A stretch of 64,000 bases of DNA from Levilactobacillus tongjiangensis. Its GTDB lineage: Bacteria > Bacillota > Bacilli > Lactobacillales > Lactobacillaceae. Each line of letters starts with the position of its first letter. Within the stretch, counting starts at the first letter, position 1. Shown in pieces: positions 1 to 9,488 of this stretch. Position numbers and translations under genes: made by a program. The stretch lies in assembly GCF_003946345.1 (NCBI RefSeq), contig NZ_RHNY01000005.1:104497-168496 (forward strand), in the 5' to 3' direction. The notes below the pieces were generated by a model. The model saw only the letters and a list, made by a program, of their open reading frames with translations. It searched no databases and was not told the DNA's origin.

Positions 1-673
1 AGGTCAGCCGTTTCCGCTCATGGAACAGTAAGAGGTCCCGCCAAACCAGAAAACCCAGACCCCCTGCAATAATCAAAATAATCGTCACAATCAATAAGTA
101 CGAATCATCCTGAAATCCTCTAAGGCTGTTGCCAAACACATCAAAGCCGGCGTTACAAAACGACATAACTGAATGATAGACGGACACGTACAAGCCCCGC
201 TTCCAGCCAAAACGTGGGATAAAGTCGGCGCCTAATAGAATGGCGCCCCCAATCTGAAAGAGCGCTGAGAGACCAATTACATAGCGCATAACGCTCTTGG
301 TATCACTTAAGTTTTCCAGGTTCAATGATTCCTTAACCATCAGTTGTGTTGAGAGGTTGAGATGGCGCCGAATGATGTTGAATAGTAACACAGCAAAGGT
401 CATATAGCCCAACGCCCCGACTTCGGACAACGCCAAAATAACCACTTGACCAAAAAACGACCAATGCGTGGCCGTGTTGACCACTGTGAGTCCCGTAATG
501 CAGGTCGCGCTGGTCGCCGTGAAGACGGTATCAATAAAGGTGGAACCGTGCATCCCCCGAGTTGCAATCGGCAGGCTCAGGAGAATCGTCCCCACCGTGA
601 TCAGGAGAATAAATCCCCAGACCATTTTCTTAGAAAGTGTATCAAATAGCTTTGAATTCTTAATTTTATCCAT
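1..673 (-). CDS. ktrB: KtrB/TrkH-family potassium uptake channel subunit, partial (3' end outside window)
   Basis: The N-terminal 224 codons are visible, starting at the ATG complementary to 671-673; the rest lies beyond the window edge. The protein begins MDKIKNSKLF, has a first membrane helix near residues 18-36, then the pore-loop motif TCITGLTV near residues 54-61, which is the selectivity-filter signature of the TrkH/KtrB/HKT family. Further helices follow. KtrB forms the potassium-translocating membrane dimer that works with the cytosolic RCK subunit KtrA, which is not in this window. The ribosome binding site is weak. Family assignment is firm; KtrB rather than another TrkH-type protein is inferred from the Firmicute context. 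Confidence 0.88.
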   Translation of the reverse strand, partial: MDKIKNSKLFDTLSKKMVWGFILLITVGTILLSLPIATRGMHGSTFIDTVFTATSATCITGLTVVNTATHWSFFGQVVILALSEVGALGYMTFAVLLFNIIRRHLNLSTQLMVKESLNLENLSDTKSVMRYVIGLSALFQIGGAILLGADFIPRFGWKRGLYVSVYHSVMSFCNAGFDVFGNSLRGFQDDSYLLIVTIILIIAGGLGFLVWRDLLLFHERKRLT

Positions 674-900
674 ATAATTTCCAGTCCCGTAATGTACTTC
701 TCATTCAGCTTAAGACATTGGTTGCGGGAAAACAACACCTGGCTGCGGGAAAAACTGGAAAACACGATTTTTTTGATAACGGGTGACCGACGTACAAGTC
801 CGAGTGACCCGAAACCAGCCTGGAAATTCTGCATTTAGCTGTCAAAATAACACCAGGAAAAATAAATATTTTTGTTGACCCCCAGCGCGGTCAACGTCAC
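674..900. other. Intergenic region between ktrB and the dehydrogenase-like gene
   Basis: No convincing gene. It contains an imperfect hairpin at 780-811 (arms CGGGTGACCGAC and GTCCGAGTGACCCG) with no U-run after it on the minus strand, so it is not an ordinary terminator. Two copies of TGCGGGAAAA lie at about 723-754. A GTTGACC/GGTCAAC hairpin at about 875-896 lies just downstream of the dehydrogenase-like gene and may end its transcript. The ktrB leader could be regulatory, but I do not recognise a c-di-AMP riboswitch core. Confidence 0.4.
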
Positions 901-1542
901 CTACTTGCGCGTTAAAATGCTGCTGAAATTCGATTTGGCCTTCCGATGACACCACCCACGCCACCGAGTTAGCCAGCCAGAATTCTGAGTCGCCGAAACC
1001 GTCAGTGTGGCGACCCGTTCATGAACTTCCTTGAAAATGGTGGTTAGAAACACATAACTGGTCGGACTCACACCTACGCGCCGGTAACGAACCGTTGTCT
1101 GCTTCAAACCAATGGCCAATTGGCCTGGGGCCAACATAGCAACACTCAGCGGTAATGATGGCACCTGGCCAACCGTCAAAAGATGTTCCCTAATGAGGCC
1201 TGTTCCCAAAGCTTTTAAATCCAAGCCATCAACACCGGCCCAGTTCAGTAACAGAATGGACTGCCCTGGCGTCACCGTTACCCGTAGCTGCTCTAGCACA
1301 TCTGGCTGAGCATCGGCCGTCACCACAATTAAATCCGCCCAGTCACTTAAAGCCTGATAGTCGGTGCCAATCTGAATTTTGAAATGACTCTCAAAAATGC
1401 CGGTGATGATCAACGCGTGTTGCCGATAAAAAGTTGACTGCACGACGTCGTTCGTCAATATCCGGACACAGTCCCCCTGTGCTTGTGCCAGTCCCGCTAA
1501 CGCTAATCCTGTATTACCTGCACCAATAATAAATAAATTCAT
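901..1542 (-). CDS. Opine/octopine dehydrogenase-like NAD(P)-binding protein, probably C-terminally truncated
   Basis: A 213-residue protein starting MNLFIIGAGNTGLALAG, a Rossmann fold with the GxGxxG dinucleotide-binding loop at residues 7-12. The next part resembles the N-terminal domain of opine dehydrogenases and ketopantoate reductases, including LIVVTADA and an SILLLNWAG-like strand. Such enzymes are normally about 310-360 residues with an all-helical C-terminal catalytic domain; that domain is missing and the last 45 residues are unlike the family, so the gene may be decayed by deletion or frameshift. The ATG at 1542 is chosen because GGGAGG sits 7-8 nt upstream. Expression is controlled by the T-box immediately upstream. 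Substrate is unknown. Confidence 0.6.
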   Translation of the reverse strand: MNLFIIGAGNTGLALAGLAQAQGDCVRILTNDVVQSTFYRQHALIITGIFESHFKIQIGTDYQALSDWADLIVVTADAQPDVLEQLRVTVTPGQSILLLNWAGVDGLDLKALGTGLIREHLLTVGQVPSLPLSVAMLAPGQLAIGLKQTTVRYRRVGVSPTSYVFLTTIFKEVHERVATLTVSATQNSGWLTRWRGWCHRKAKSNFSSILTRK

Positions 1543-1565
1543 TCTATTTCCTCCCAACAAAAAAA

Positions 1566-1848
1566 GTCCCAGAACCTACAAACTGTAGATTCTGGGACGA
1601 CGTATCGTGGTACCACCCATTTTTGGTAATCAAAAAGACTACCCTTCGTTTCATGTCATTTAATAACACTAGTAATATATCGGTTACAACCGTTCAAATA
1701 GCCCCTGACACGAACCACTAGAAAGACTCCAGGCTCATCTTCATGATGCTCACCAGGCCGCTTTACACTAAACACGGCTCACTTGACTGGCGGTAATCAT
1801 TACTCTTCCCTTCGATGTCTCATTGATATTTAATCAATCTTTAATAAG
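1566..1848 (-). promoter_or_regulatory. T-box leader controlling the dehydrogenase-like gene
   Basis: Read on the minus strand, the leader has a Stem I with AGTA near its base, the hallmark T-box sequence GGGTGGTACCACG (1605-1617), and then an intrinsic terminator GTCCCAGAA/TTCTGGGAC at 1566-1598 followed by a U-run. This is the standard arrangement in which uncharged tRNA stabilises the antiterminator. By position in Stem I the specifier may be AGC (Ser), just before ATCAT, but this is tentative. Confidence 0.9.
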
Positions 1849-1876
1849 ATATTAACACAATCTCGTTATGAGTCAA
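1849..1876 (-). promoter_or_regulatory. Promoter of the T-box transcript
   Basis: Minus strand: -35 TTGACT (1871-1876), 16-nt spacer, -10 TAATAT (1849-1854), immediately upstream of the T-box. Confidence 0.6.
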
Positions 1877-1963
1877 TTCATTTTCATTTAATTAATCGGA
1901 AAGTTCCAACTTTTCTAAAGTCGCTCATTGCTAACGCTGTGTGACCAGTCGAAACACTACAAC

Positions 1964-1994
1964 AAAAAAGCCCCCACCGTAAACGGTGAGAGCT
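1964..1994 (-). terminator. Intrinsic terminator of the rplM-rpsI end of the ribosomal superoperon
   Basis: On the minus strand, AAGCTCTCACCG/CGGTGGGGGCTT stem with a TTTA loop, followed by TTTTTTG. It lies 25 nt after the rpsI stop. Confidence 0.92.
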
Positions 1995-2018
1995 TTCCCA
2001 ATTGATAATATCGAAATA

Positions 2019-2411
2019 TTAACGCTTGGAGAATTGTGAAGCCTTACGTGCCTTCTTCAGACCTGGCTTCTTACGTTCCTTCATCCGGGCGTCACGAGTC
2101 AAGAGACCCGCACGCTTCAGCGGACCACGGAAGTCTGGGTCAACTTCGAGCAATGCCCGAGCGATCCCATGACGAGTTGCACCGGCTTGACCGGAGAAAC
2201 CGCCACCGCGCACAGTAACTAATGCATCATAGTTACCAAGCGTTTCCGTAACGTTGAATGGTTGTAAGACAACTTCACGAATACTTGCAAATGGAATGTA
2301 GTCTTCGATTGCCTTCTTGTTCATAACGATCTTACCTGAGCCGGGTACTAAACGTACACGAGCAGAGGAGTTTTTACGACGGCCAGTGCCGCGATATTGA
2401 ACTTGTGCCAA
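2019..2411 (-). CDS. rpsI: 30S ribosomal protein S9
   Basis: A 130-residue protein of normal length, ending in the S9 C-terminal tail QFSKR whose terminal Lys-Arg contacts P-site tRNA. It carries the family segments GTGRRK near the N-terminus and [19 protein letters not shown] in the middle. It is the last gene of the superoperon, 13 nt after rplM, and is followed by a strong terminator. rplM-rpsI pairing is conserved across bacteria. Confidence 0.98.
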   Translation of the reverse strand: MAQVQYRGTGRRKNSSARVRLVPGSGKIVMNKKAIEDYIPFASIREVVLQPFNVTETLGNYDALVTVRGGGFSGQAGATRHGIARALLEVDPDFRGPLKRAGLLTRDARMKERKKPGLKKARKASQFSKR

Positions 2412-2424
2412 TTTGGTTTCCTCC

Positions 2425-2868
2425 TTAGATTAGGTTAGTAATGTCTAATACTTCTGGCTTTTGTGCTTCGTGCTTGTGGTCTGCACCAGCATACACATGA
2501 AGCTTCAATGCCATTTGGTGACCTAAGGAGTTCTTAGGAAGCATACCTTGAACAGAAGTTTCGATCAATTTTTCTGGGTTTTCATCCCGGAAGTTACCAG
2601 CAGTCCGTGACTTCAAACCACCAGCGAAACCAGTATGGTGGTAGTAAATCTTACCGGTTGCTTTACGGCCAGTTAAGGCGACATTTGCAGCGTTGATGAC
2701 GATTACGTTATCACCAGTATCCACGTTAGGCGTGAAAGTTGGCTTGTTCTTACCACGTAATACAGAAGCAACGACTGAAGCAAGCCGACCTAAACTAACA
2801 TCGGTTGCGTCGACGATGTACCATTTGCGGTCCACGTCGTTAGGTTTTGCCATATAAGTTGTACGCAC
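2425..2868 (-). CDS. rplM: 50S ribosomal protein L13
   Basis: A 147-residue L13 that starts at GTG (2866-2868), preceded by GGAGG with an 8-nt spacer. An upstream in-frame ATG at 2973 would add 35 residues unlike any L13 and lacks a ribosome binding site. The body shows [16 protein letters not shown] and the GKNKPTFTP segment typical of the family. L13 is an early assembly protein that binds 23S rRNA domain II. Co-transcribed with rpsI. Confidence 0.97.
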   Translation of the reverse strand: MRTTYMAKPNDVDRKWYIVDATDVSLGRLASVVASVLRGKNKPTFTPNVDTGDNVIVINAANVALTGRKATGKIYYHHTGFAGGLKSRTAGNFRDENPEKLIETSVQGMLPKNSLGHQMALKLHVYAGADHKHEAQKPEVLDITNLI

Positions 2869-2884
2869 GTTAAATTCCTCCATA

Positions 2885-2950
2885 AATCTGTGTTTGTCTG
2901 ACACCAAGTAAACTTTCCGGGGCTTATCGTGGGGCAAACAATACCAACAA
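2885..2950 (-). promoter_or_regulatory. Possible L13 leader hairpin upstream of rplM
   Basis: Between truA and rplM (139 nt) the minus-strand RNA can pair TGTTTG (2935-2940) with CAAACA (2891-2896), ending shortly before the rplM ribosome binding site. Firmicutes often have an autoregulatory L13 leader here (L13_leader family), but I cannot verify the consensus by eye. Confidence 0.3.
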
Positions 2951-3006
2951 CCATGATACAAAGTTTTACTCATAAAGTCAATGATTGTTTGTCCCCCTAA
3001 CGAAAA

Positions 3007-3804
3007 TTAACGCTGATGTTGCGGTAATTTTGTTGGGTGTTCCGGATCTTCACCCATATAATACACGTGTTTCAGATATAAGCCAGCCGCTGGCACTGTT
3101 CGCCGTGCTTGCTTACGGTCCTTGACTTCGTACAGTCTGGGAATGTCGTGCACTGGTCTGGTCCCGGAACCGATTTCTACCAAGACCCCCACCATAATTC
3201 GCACTTGGTTATACATAAACCCATTTCCATAAAAATCAAAAACCAATTCATGATTGGCCTCATCAACATGACAACTGGCTTCGTAGATTGTTCGGACGAA
3301 CGTCCGTGTCTGCGCACCAGACGCCACGAAGCTGGTAAAATCGTGTTCTCCGACCAAGTCGGCACAGGCCTGATTAATCTTATTCAAATCAACTGGAAAC
3401 TTCCAGTGGCCCGTATAATTGCGTTTAAATGGATTTCGAAATTCGCCCATGTCCATTCGGTACTGATAGCGCTTGCCGGAGACATCATACCGCGCGTGGA
3501 ACGTATCGGCGACCTCCTCGACCTTCAGGACCTCCATATCCATCGGTAACATGCTGTTTAAGCCCTTGCGCATGTTCTCCGCGGGAATCAGGAAGGGAAA
3601 GTCAAAATGGACCACCTGGGCCAGCGCATGGACACCAGCGTCGGTCCGGCCAGAACCGTAGACCACAATCGCGGGTTGCGGTTGCTTAGCCATCTTATTA
3701 ACAACAGCTGTCAGGGTGCTTTCCACGGTCCGTTTATTTGGTTGCCGTTGAAAGCCGGCAAAGTTCGTGCCGTCATACATTAAAGTTACTTTGTAACGTT
3801 GCAT
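3007..3804 (-). CDS. truA: tRNA pseudouridine(38-40) synthase TruA
   Basis: A 265-residue protein, normal length for TruA, which isomerises U38, U39 and U40 in the tRNA anticodon arm. The catalytic Asp is in GSGRTDAGVHALAQ (about residues 51-64). YDGTNFAGFQRQPN at the N-terminus and GNGFMYNQVRIMVG later on are also characteristic. GGAGG precedes the ATG. It follows ecfT by 9 nt, the usual ecfA1-ecfA2-ecfT-truA order in Firmicutes. Confidence 0.98.
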   Translation of the reverse strand: MQRYKVTLMYDGTNFAGFQRQPNKRTVESTLTAVVNKMAKQPQPAIVVYGSGRTDAGVHALAQVVHFDFPFLIPAENMRKGLNSMLPMDMEVLKVEEVADTFHARYDVSGKRYQYRMDMGEFRNPFKRNYTGHWKFPVDLNKINQACADLVGEHDFTSFVASGAQTRTFVRTIYEASCHVDEANHELVFDFYGNGFMYNQVRIMVGVLVEIGSGTRPVHDIPRLYEVKDRKQARRTVPAAGLYLKHVYYMGEDPEHPTKLPQHQR

Positions 3805-3813
3805 CAGGTCCTC

Positions 3814-4614
3814 CTACCAACGACGAAAAGCAAGAATCGCCGCAAATCCAATTATAAATATGATCCAGGTCACCGTATCTCGTTTTTGCCAGGTGAGAAT
3901 CCGGTACTGACTCCGGTGCTCACTGTCCTGGTACCCCCGCGCTTCCATGGCCGTTGAGAGGTCCTCCGCTCGGTTAAAGGCACTCATGAATAGCGGTACC
4001 ATCAAAGGAATCAGTGATTTGGCCTGTTTGAAGAGACCCCCTTCACCGAAATCGACCCCACGAGCGCGTTGCGCGTTCATGATCTTGGTGGCTTCATCCA
4101 TCAAGGTTGGCACGAACCGTAACGCGATCGACAGCATCATGGCCAACGTATCCACGGGAACGTGGACCCACCGCAGCGGTTTCATCAGCGATGACAGCCC
4201 GGTAGCAATGTCCAACGGCTGGGTCGACAGCGTCAACAGGGTCGACATCATGATGATCAGTAAGAACCGAATAAAGATATATCCGGAGTTCACGACGCCG
4301 TACTGGGTAATGTTGATAAACGCCCAGTGAAAGTACACGTGCCCGCCAGCTGGACTAAAGAGCAACTGTAAAACCACCGTGAAGACAATCAACCAAAGTA
4401 AGGGGCGAATCCCCTTTAAGAAGAAGCCCAGGCTAATCTTCGAGGCAAAAATTGCAGCTAGCGTGAACACAATCAAGATCCCGTAGGTTACCAGATTGTT
4501 GGCCATAAATACCAGCACGATGTAGAAGAAGCTCAACATGAGCTTGGCCCGCGGATCTAACCGGTGCACTACGGAATTCAACGGTAAGTACCGACCAAAA
4601 ATAAAGTTAGACAT
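3814..4614 (-). CDS. ecfT: ECF transporter transmembrane subunit EcfT
   Basis: A 266-residue membrane protein beginning [25 protein letters not shown], the typical EcfT N-terminus, with several membrane helices and the coupling motifs near residues 175-225 ([11 protein letters not shown] and [16 protein letters not shown]), which match the Ala-Arg-Gly motifs that touch the ATPases. The ATG at 4614 overlaps the ecfA2 stop by 8 nt and has a GGGGGA-type binding site; the longer frame starting at 4647 lies inside ecfA2. EcfT with EcfA1/A2 energises several vitamin-binding S components encoded elsewhere. Confidence 0.96.
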   Translation of the reverse strand: MSNFIFGRYLPLNSVVHRLDPRAKLMLSFFYIVLVFMANNLVTYGILIVFTLAAIFASKISLGFFLKGIRPLLWLIVFTVVLQLLFSPAGGHVYFHWAFINITQYGVVNSGYIFIRFLLIIMMSTLLTLSTQPLDIATGLSSLMKPLRWVHVPVDTLAMMLSIALRFVPTLMDEATKIMNAQRARGVDFGEGGLFKQAKSLIPLMVPLFMSAFNRAEDLSTAMEARGYQDSEHRSQYRILTWQKRDTVTWIIFIIGFAAILAFRRW

Positions 4615-5479
4615 GGTCCGTCCCCCGTTTCTGCCACTGCTCTGCAATCTGCTCTGCTAGCTGATCAGCGGTCAACGGTAAAGGCTGCCACTGGAATCCC
4701 CGTTTTGCTAATTGCTGCGCAAACTGTGCTGCCCGAGGGACGTCTAGTTGGTTGGCTAACAGCCAGTCAGGGTCACCAAATGCCTCCTGAACATCGCCAA
4801 ACTTGACCAACCGTCCCTCACGCATAATCGCAACTTGTTCAGCGTACTCAGCCACATCCTCCATTTGATGGGTGACCAAAACAATCGTCAGTCCTTGCTC
4901 TCTATGGAGTTGTTCAAATAAGTCCATCATTTCCTGACGTCCCTGCGGATCCAGCCCCGCCGTGGGTTCGTCCAGAATCAAAACTTGTGGCCGCATAGCC
5001 AGTACACCCGCAATGGCGACACGCCGCATCTGACCGCCGGATAATTCGAACGGTGAGCGCTCAGCGTAACTGATATCTAAACCAACCGTGGTCAACATTT
5101 GATCAGCCAGTTCGTTGGCATCCTCCGGGGACATACCAAAGTTTTGTGGCCCAAACGCAATGTCCTTGCGAATCGTTTCCTCAAACAATTGGCTCTCTGG
5201 AAACTGGAAAACCATACCTACGTGTTGCCGCAGCGGTTTCAGGTCCGCATTGGTCGTATTCGGCGTGATGGTAAAATCATCAATCTTAATTGTGCCGGAT
5301 GTCGGCTTCAACAAAGCGTTGATTTGTTGAACGAGCGTCGATTTACCGCTCCCCGTGTGACCGATGATGGCTAAATAGCCGTGGTCAGGCAGGTTGAAGG
5401 AAACGTCTTCCAAAGCCGTCTGCGCCATGGGCGTGCCAGCTTGGTACGTAAAGGTTACGTGTTCGAAAGAGATTGCCAC
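4607..5479 (-). CDS. ecfA2: ECF transporter ATPase EcfA2
   Basis: A 290-residue ABC ATPase with Walker [10 protein letters not shown] (about residues 40-48), Q-loop FQFPESQLF, signature [13 protein letters not shown], Walker [14 protein letters not shown] and H-loop THQ. I place the start at GTG (5477-5479) because GGAGG lies 7 nt upstream; the ATG two codons earlier is only 1 nt from that site. It overlaps the end of ecfA1 by 25 nt and the start of ecfT by 8 nt, indicating translational coupling. Confidence 0.95.
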   Translation of the reverse strand: MAISFEHVTFTYQAGTPMAQTALEDVSFNLPDHGYLAIIGHTGSGKSTLVQQINALLKPTSGTIKIDDFTITPNTTNADLKPLRQHVGMVFQFPESQLFEETIRKDIAFGPQNFGMSPEDANELADQMLTTVGLDISYAERSPFELSGGQMRRVAIAGVLAMRPQVLILDEPTAGLDPQGRQEMMDLFEQLHREQGLTIVLVTHQMEDVAEYAEQVAIMREGRLVKFGDVQEAFGDPDWLLANQLDVPRAAQFAQQLAKRGFQWQPLPLTADQLAEQIAEQWQKRGTDHV

Positions 5480-6291
5480 AACCATTCCTCCATTTCCGCC
5501 ATCGTTTGATAATTTGTGGGAGGCTCAATGCCCCGTTTCTTTAGTGCCGCCTTGAGCTTAGCCGTGAAAGGTAAATCTAAGCCTAAGTCCACCAGCTTTT
5601 CACCCAACGCAAATATTTCCGCAGGCGAGGCCTCTTGAACCAGCTGACCATCATCAATCACCAAAATTCGGTCAGCATTCGCTGCCTCATCAATGTCATG
5701 AGTGATTGAGATAACTGTTAGCTTCTGATCCCGCCGTAGCTTACTGACCAACTCAAGCATGTCGTGCCGTCCTAAGGGGTCCAACATACTAGTGGCTTCA
5801 TCCAAAATTAAGATGCTGGGGGTAATCGCCACAATACCGGCCAACGCCACCCGTTGTTTCTGACCACCAGATAACGAACTTGGTTCACGCTGCGCAAAGT
5901 CATGCATGCCGACTTCTTCGATAGCCGCCTTGACCCGCGGAATCATGTCCTCGCGGGTAACCTGCCGATTCTCCAAACCAAAAGCAACATCATCCTCCAC
6001 GGTTGCCCCAACAAACTGGTTGTCGGGGTTCTGAAAGATCATGCCAATTTTTTCGCGGACCTGCCAGACGGTCGCTGGCGAAAGTTCCAGGCCATCAACG
6101 GTGACTGTCCCCTCGGTAAATGGCAATAGCCCATCCAAAGACTTAGCCAGTGTGGATTTTCCACTCCCGTTATGGCCAACAATGGCCAACCACTCGCCAC
6201 GGTGAACGTCAAAACTGACATCGTTTAATGCCGGCCGTTGCTCCTTGCCGTAACGGTATGAAAGATGTTTAACTTCAATGATATTTTCCAT
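5455..6291 (-). CDS. ecfA1: ECF transporter ATPase EcfA1
   Basis: A 278-residue ABC ATPase: Walker [11 protein letters not shown]-loop [10 protein letters not shown], signature [13 protein letters not shown], Walker [14 protein letters not shown] and H-loop THDIDEA. The [20 protein letters not shown] segment is typical of EcfA1. It pairs with EcfA2 as the ATPase heterodimer of the group II ECF transporter. It is the first gene after a 417-nt gap downstream of rplQ, so it may have its own promoter. Confidence 0.96.
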   Translation of the reverse strand: MENIIEVKHLSYRYGKEQRPALNDVSFDVHRGEWLAIVGHNGSGKSTLAKSLDGLLPFTEGTVTVDGLELSPATVWQVREKIGMIFQNPDNQFVGATVEDDVAFGLENRQVTREDMIPRVKAAIEEVGMHDFAQREPSSLSGGQKQRVALAGIVAITPSILILDEATSMLDPLGRHDMLELVSKLRRDQKLTVISITHDIDEAANADRILVIDDGQLVQEASPAEIFALGEKLVDLGLDLPFTAKLKAALKKRGIEPPTNYQTMAEMEEWLWQSLSNT

Positions 6292-6708
6292 CAGCGTTTT
6301 TTAATTCTCCCATGTAAAAGTCACCAGTAATTATACCAAATGTTGATGAGATAACGTAGTGGTTCACCAATATTCACCGGAATCCCCCGCATTTCTGGCC
6401 AACGACTGCCAACTACCAGTTGTTGCGTGGTCAACACACTCCCACAGCTACTGACCAATCCAATTGCGCCGCAACTGTCAAATTCGTGGCCACCCATCGC
6501 TACTAGCCATTGCCCACAACGCTTATATAAAAATATGTACAAAAAAAATCACTAACAAACCAGCGGCGCTGAGGCGTTCGCCCCCATTCAAGCTAGACTC
6601 GGGGAAAACCCATCATCATAACGCTCTATACCACATGGTCCTAGTGATTAATTTGAAACCTAATTGCCACGTTTAGGGAAGTGACAAACTCCCTGAATCC
6701 GAAACTAA
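6292..6708. other. Intergenic region between rplQ and ecfA1
   Basis: 417 nt with no convincing gene. A small hairpin (GGGA/TCCC, 6675-6692) follows rplQ without a U-run. On the minus strand CAGCG/CGCTG is followed 11 nt later by a run of eight T (6541-6548), a possible weak terminator for the ribosomal operon. A promoter for ecfA1 probably lies here but I see no clear -35/-10 pair. Confidence 0.35.
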
Positions 6709-7092
6709 TTAGTCAACGAATTCCAAGATAGCCATAGCAGCGCCATCACCACGACGAGGCATCGTCTTCATGATACGCGTGTAACCACCCTTACGATCAG
6801 CATACTTAGGTGCTAAATCGCTAAATACCTTTTGCAATGCGCTGGTAACAACGACATCGTCGCCATCTTCCTTAACATCAGCAACCACGTTGCGGATGAA
6901 AGCAGCGGCTTGACGACGTGCGTGTAAGTCGCCTTGCTTACCCAAGGTAATCATTTGGTCAGCCGTCTTGCGAACTTCCTTAGCACGTGCTTCAGTCGTT
7001 TCGATGCGGCCGTTCAAGATTAAACTAGTGGTCAAATCGCGTAACAAGGCACGACGTTGAGAACTAGTCCGTTGTAATTTACGGTAACTCAT
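6709..7092 (-). CDS. rplQ: 50S ribosomal protein L17
   Basis: A 127-residue L17 beginning [20 protein letters not shown], with the family pattern [20 protein letters not shown]. It is the last gene of the alpha part of the superoperon, 30 nt after rpoA. L17 sits near the peptide exit tunnel. Confidence 0.98.
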   Translation of the reverse strand: MSYRKLQRTSSQRRALLRDLTTSLILNGRIETTEARAKEVRKTADQMITLGKQGDLHARRQAAAFIRNVVADVKEDGDDVVVTSALQKVFSDLAPKYADRKGGYTRIMKTMPRRGDGAAMAILEFVD

Positions 7093-7122
7093 AACCAGAA
7101 ACCCTCCTTTGAGTGTCTAAAA

Positions 7123-8073
7123 TTAGTCTTCCTTCCGAAGTGACAAACCTAAGTCAGCTAACTTAGCCTTAACTTCTTCAAGGGACTTGCGACCCAAGTT
7201 ACGAACCTTCATCATGTCTGCTTCAGTCTTGTTGTTCAATTCTTGGACCGTGTTGATACCAGCACGCTTCAAGCAGTTGTAAGAACGAACGGACAAGTCG
7301 AGCTCTTCGATGGTCATCTCAAGCATCTTTTCCTTGTGAGTTTCTTCCTTTTCAACCATGATTTCCGCATTCTTAGCTTCGTCAGTCAGGTCGACAAACA
7401 TAGCCAGATGTTCGGTCAAGATCTTTGCAGCCAGAGCAATGGCTTCGCTTGGATTAATTGAACCGTTTGTCCAAACATCCAGGGTCAATTTATCATAGTC
7501 AGCCCGTTGGCCAACCCGTGCATTCTCTACTTGGTAGTTAACCCGTTCGATTGGGGTGTAAATAGAATCCACAGCTAAGACACCGATAGGCATGTCCGTG
7601 TTGCGAGTCTTGTTCTCGTCAGCAGAAACATAACCCCGGCCCTTGTCAGCCGTCATCCGCATATGGAACGTTGCACCATCGGCAACCGTTGCAATATACA
7701 GATCTGGGTTCAAAACGTCAACGTCGGCACCAGCCACAATATCACCAGCGGTGATTTGGGCAGGTCCCTTAACGTTGATCTCCATGGTTTCTTCCTGATC
7801 ATCAGAACCGTTTAACTTCAATGCAATCTTCTTAACATTTAAGATGATTTGCGTGACGTCTTCAACGACCCCTTCGACAGTAGAGAATTCATGCAGAACC
7901 CCGTCGATTTGAATGCTGGTAACAGCTGCACCAGGTAATGATGAAAGCAGAATCCGACGCAGAGAGTTACCAAGCGTTGTTCCGTAACCACGTTCCAACG
8001 GTTCGACAACAAACTTGCCGTAGTTACTGCTTTCGTCAATTTTATGAATGTTAGGCTTTTCAAATTCAATCAT
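7123..8073 (-). CDS. rpoA: RNA polymerase alpha subunit
   Basis: A 316-residue alpha subunit. The N-terminal dimerisation domain includes [28 protein letters not shown] (quoted region at about residues 22-49), and the C-terminal domain (about 245-316) contains [17 protein letters not shown] and the helix-hairpin-helix [12 protein letters not shown] used for UP-element and activator contact. Normal length; standard position between rpsK and rplQ. Confidence 0.98.
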   Translation of the reverse strand: MIEFEKPNIHKIDESSNYGKFVVEPLERGYGTTLGNSLRRILLSSLPGAAVTSIQIDGVLHEFSTVEGVVEDVTQIILNVKKIALKLNGSDDQEETMEINVKGPAQITAGDIVAGADVDVLNPDLYIATVADGATFHMRMTADKGRGYVSADENKTRNTDMPIGVLAVDSIYTPIERVNYQVENARVGQRADYDKLTLDVWTNGSINPSEAIALAAKILTEHLAMFVDLTDEAKNAEIMVEKEETHKEKMLEMTIEELDLSVRSYNCLKRAGINTVQELNNKTEADMMKVRNLGRKSLEEVKAKLADLGLSLRKED

Positions 8074-8160
8074 TCTTATCGTTTACCCCTTTCAAACCGC
8101 GTTGAGCTCCTATAAGTCAATCCCATCATGAAGGTTGCCCTCATTAATGAAACGCTCACG

Positions 8161-8550
8161 TTAAACCCGACGGCGCTTTGGAGGACGAGTACCATTATGA
8201 GGCACTGGCGTAACGTCACGAATAGCCGTAACTTCGATACCAGCAGCTTGGATTGCCCGAATAGCAGCTTCACGTCCTGAACCAGGACCCTTGACAGCAA
8301 CTTCAACGGACTTAACACCATGTTCTTGTGATGCTTTAGCAGCGGCTTCAGCGGCCATTTGTGCAGCAAATGGCGTTGACTTCCGACTACCCTTGAAACC
8401 TAAGGCACCAGCTGATGACCAAGCAATAGCGTTCCCTTGAACGTCTGTGATCATAACTAATGTGTTGTTAAACGTAGCGTGAATGTGTGCAACACCGGCT
8501 TCAATATTCTTCTTGACCCGACGCTTGCGACTAGTTCTTCTAGTAGCCAT
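8161..8550 (-). CDS. rpsK: 30S ribosomal protein S11
   Basis: A 129-residue S11 with [16 protein letters not shown] near the N-terminus and the conserved C-terminus [18 protein letters not shown]. It binds the 16S platform near the mRNA exit. It follows rpsM by 17 nt; an 87-nt spacer separates it from rpoA. Confidence 0.98.
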   Translation of the reverse strand: MATRRTSRKRRVKKNIEAGVAHIHATFNNTLVMITDVQGNAIAWSSAGALGFKGSRKSTPFAAQMAAEAAAKASQEHGVKSVEVAVKGPGSGREAAIRAIQAAGIEVTAIRDVTPVPHNGTRPPKRRRV

Positions 8551-8567
8551 AAAGTGATAAACCTCCC

Positions 8568-8933
8568 TTACTTCTTCTTACCGGCAACGGAAACGGCTTT
8601 ACCCTTCCGAGTGCGGGCATTGTTTTTGGTGTGTTGGCCGCGAACAGGCAGTCCACGACGGTGACGCATACCGCGGTAAGAACCCATTTCTTGCAAGTTC
8701 TTGATGTTCAAGCTAACTTCACGACGTAAGTCACCTTCAACTTTGTACTTGTCTACTTCGGCACGAATCTTGTCTTCTTGATCAGGCGTCATATCGCGAA
8801 CCCGAACGTCTTCTGCGACACCAGCATCCGCAACAATCTTGTGTGCGGTGTTGATCCCGATTCCAAAAATGTAAGTCAAACCGTAAGCGATTCGCTTATC
8901 ACGTGGTAAATCCACTCCAGCAATACGTGGCAT
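8568..8933 (-). CDS. rpsM: 30S ribosomal protein S13
   Basis: A 121-residue S13 starting [14 protein letters not shown], with [10 protein letters not shown] and the [19 protein letters not shown] tail that reaches toward P-site tRNA. It stands 25 nt after rpmJ. Confidence 0.98.
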   Translation of the reverse strand: MPRIAGVDLPRDKRIAYGLTYIFGIGINTAHKIVADAGVAEDVRVRDMTPDQEDKIRAEVDKYKVEGDLRREVSLNIKNLQEMGSYRGMRHRRGLPVRGQHTKNNARTRKGKAVSVAGKKK

Positions 8934-8958
8934 TTAAGTGCACCTCCTATAAATTGAA

Positions 8959-9078
8959 TTACTTACCCTGGCGTTGTTTGTGCTTAGGGTTAGCTGAGCA
9001 AATGATCATTACTCGGCCTTTACGCTTGATAACCTTGCAGTGTTCGCACATTGGCTTAACTGATGGTCTTACTTTCAT
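8959..9078 (-). CDS. rpmJ: 50S ribosomal protein L36
   Basis: A 39-residue L36 starting [17 protein letters not shown], with the zinc ligands Cys-x2-Cys (residues 11 and 14), Cys27 and His32, and ending KQRQGK. It has a GGAGGG site upstream and lies between infA and rpsM, as in most Firmicutes. The zinc-ligand form means this is the C+ paralogue. Confidence 0.97.
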   Translation of the reverse strand: MKVRPSVKPMCEHCKVIKRKGRVMIICSANPKHKQRQGK

Positions 9079-9106
9079 GAATATCCCTCCTACATCTGTC
9101 TAACCG

Positions 9107-9325
9107 TTACTTAAAGCGATAAGTAATCCGGCCTTTAGACAAGTCATACGGTGACATTTCAACAGTTACTCGGTCACCAGGCAAAATCCGGATGTAATGC
9201 ATCCGAATCTTACCGGAAACGTGAGCGAGAATCTCATGACCGTTTTCTAATTCGACCCGAAACATCGCATTTGGTAATGTTTCGGTAACTTTACCTTCGA
9301 CTTCGATGACATCGCTTTTCGCCAC
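9107..9325 (-). CDS. infA: Translation initiation factor IF-1
   Basis: A 72-residue OB-fold protein ([20 protein letters not shown] start, then [20 protein letters not shown]), the normal size of IF-1, which occupies the ribosomal A site during initiation. Unlike many Bacilli there is no map gene between adk and infA; the 163-nt spacer instead holds a CCTGT/ACAGG hairpin around 9401-9432. Confidence 0.98.
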   Translation of the reverse strand: MAKSDVIEVEGKVTETLPNAMFRVELENGHEILAHVSGKIRMHYIRILPGDRVTVEMSPYDLSKGRITYRFK

Positions 9326-9488
9326 GAAAGTACCTCCCTTTTAATTGCGTGTAAATACACGTAAAAGCGGCAAGGACAACGAGTTGCCCCCACCTAGCAC
9401 CTGTGAATCGCGTCAGCGCGCCATTTACAGGCTAAACCTGAATAAGCTTACCATAATTCTTCCAGTTAAGCAAGAACTAAGCCACTTC

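Noticed and set aside
674..900. Possible c-di-AMP riboswitch upstream of ktrB
   Set aside because: Such switches control Ktr genes in related bacteria, but the conserved core sequences are not visible here.
6321..6542. 73-codon minus-strand frame upstream of ecfA1
   Set aside because: No ribosome binding site and no family resemblance; begins in an AT-rich stretch and looks like chance.
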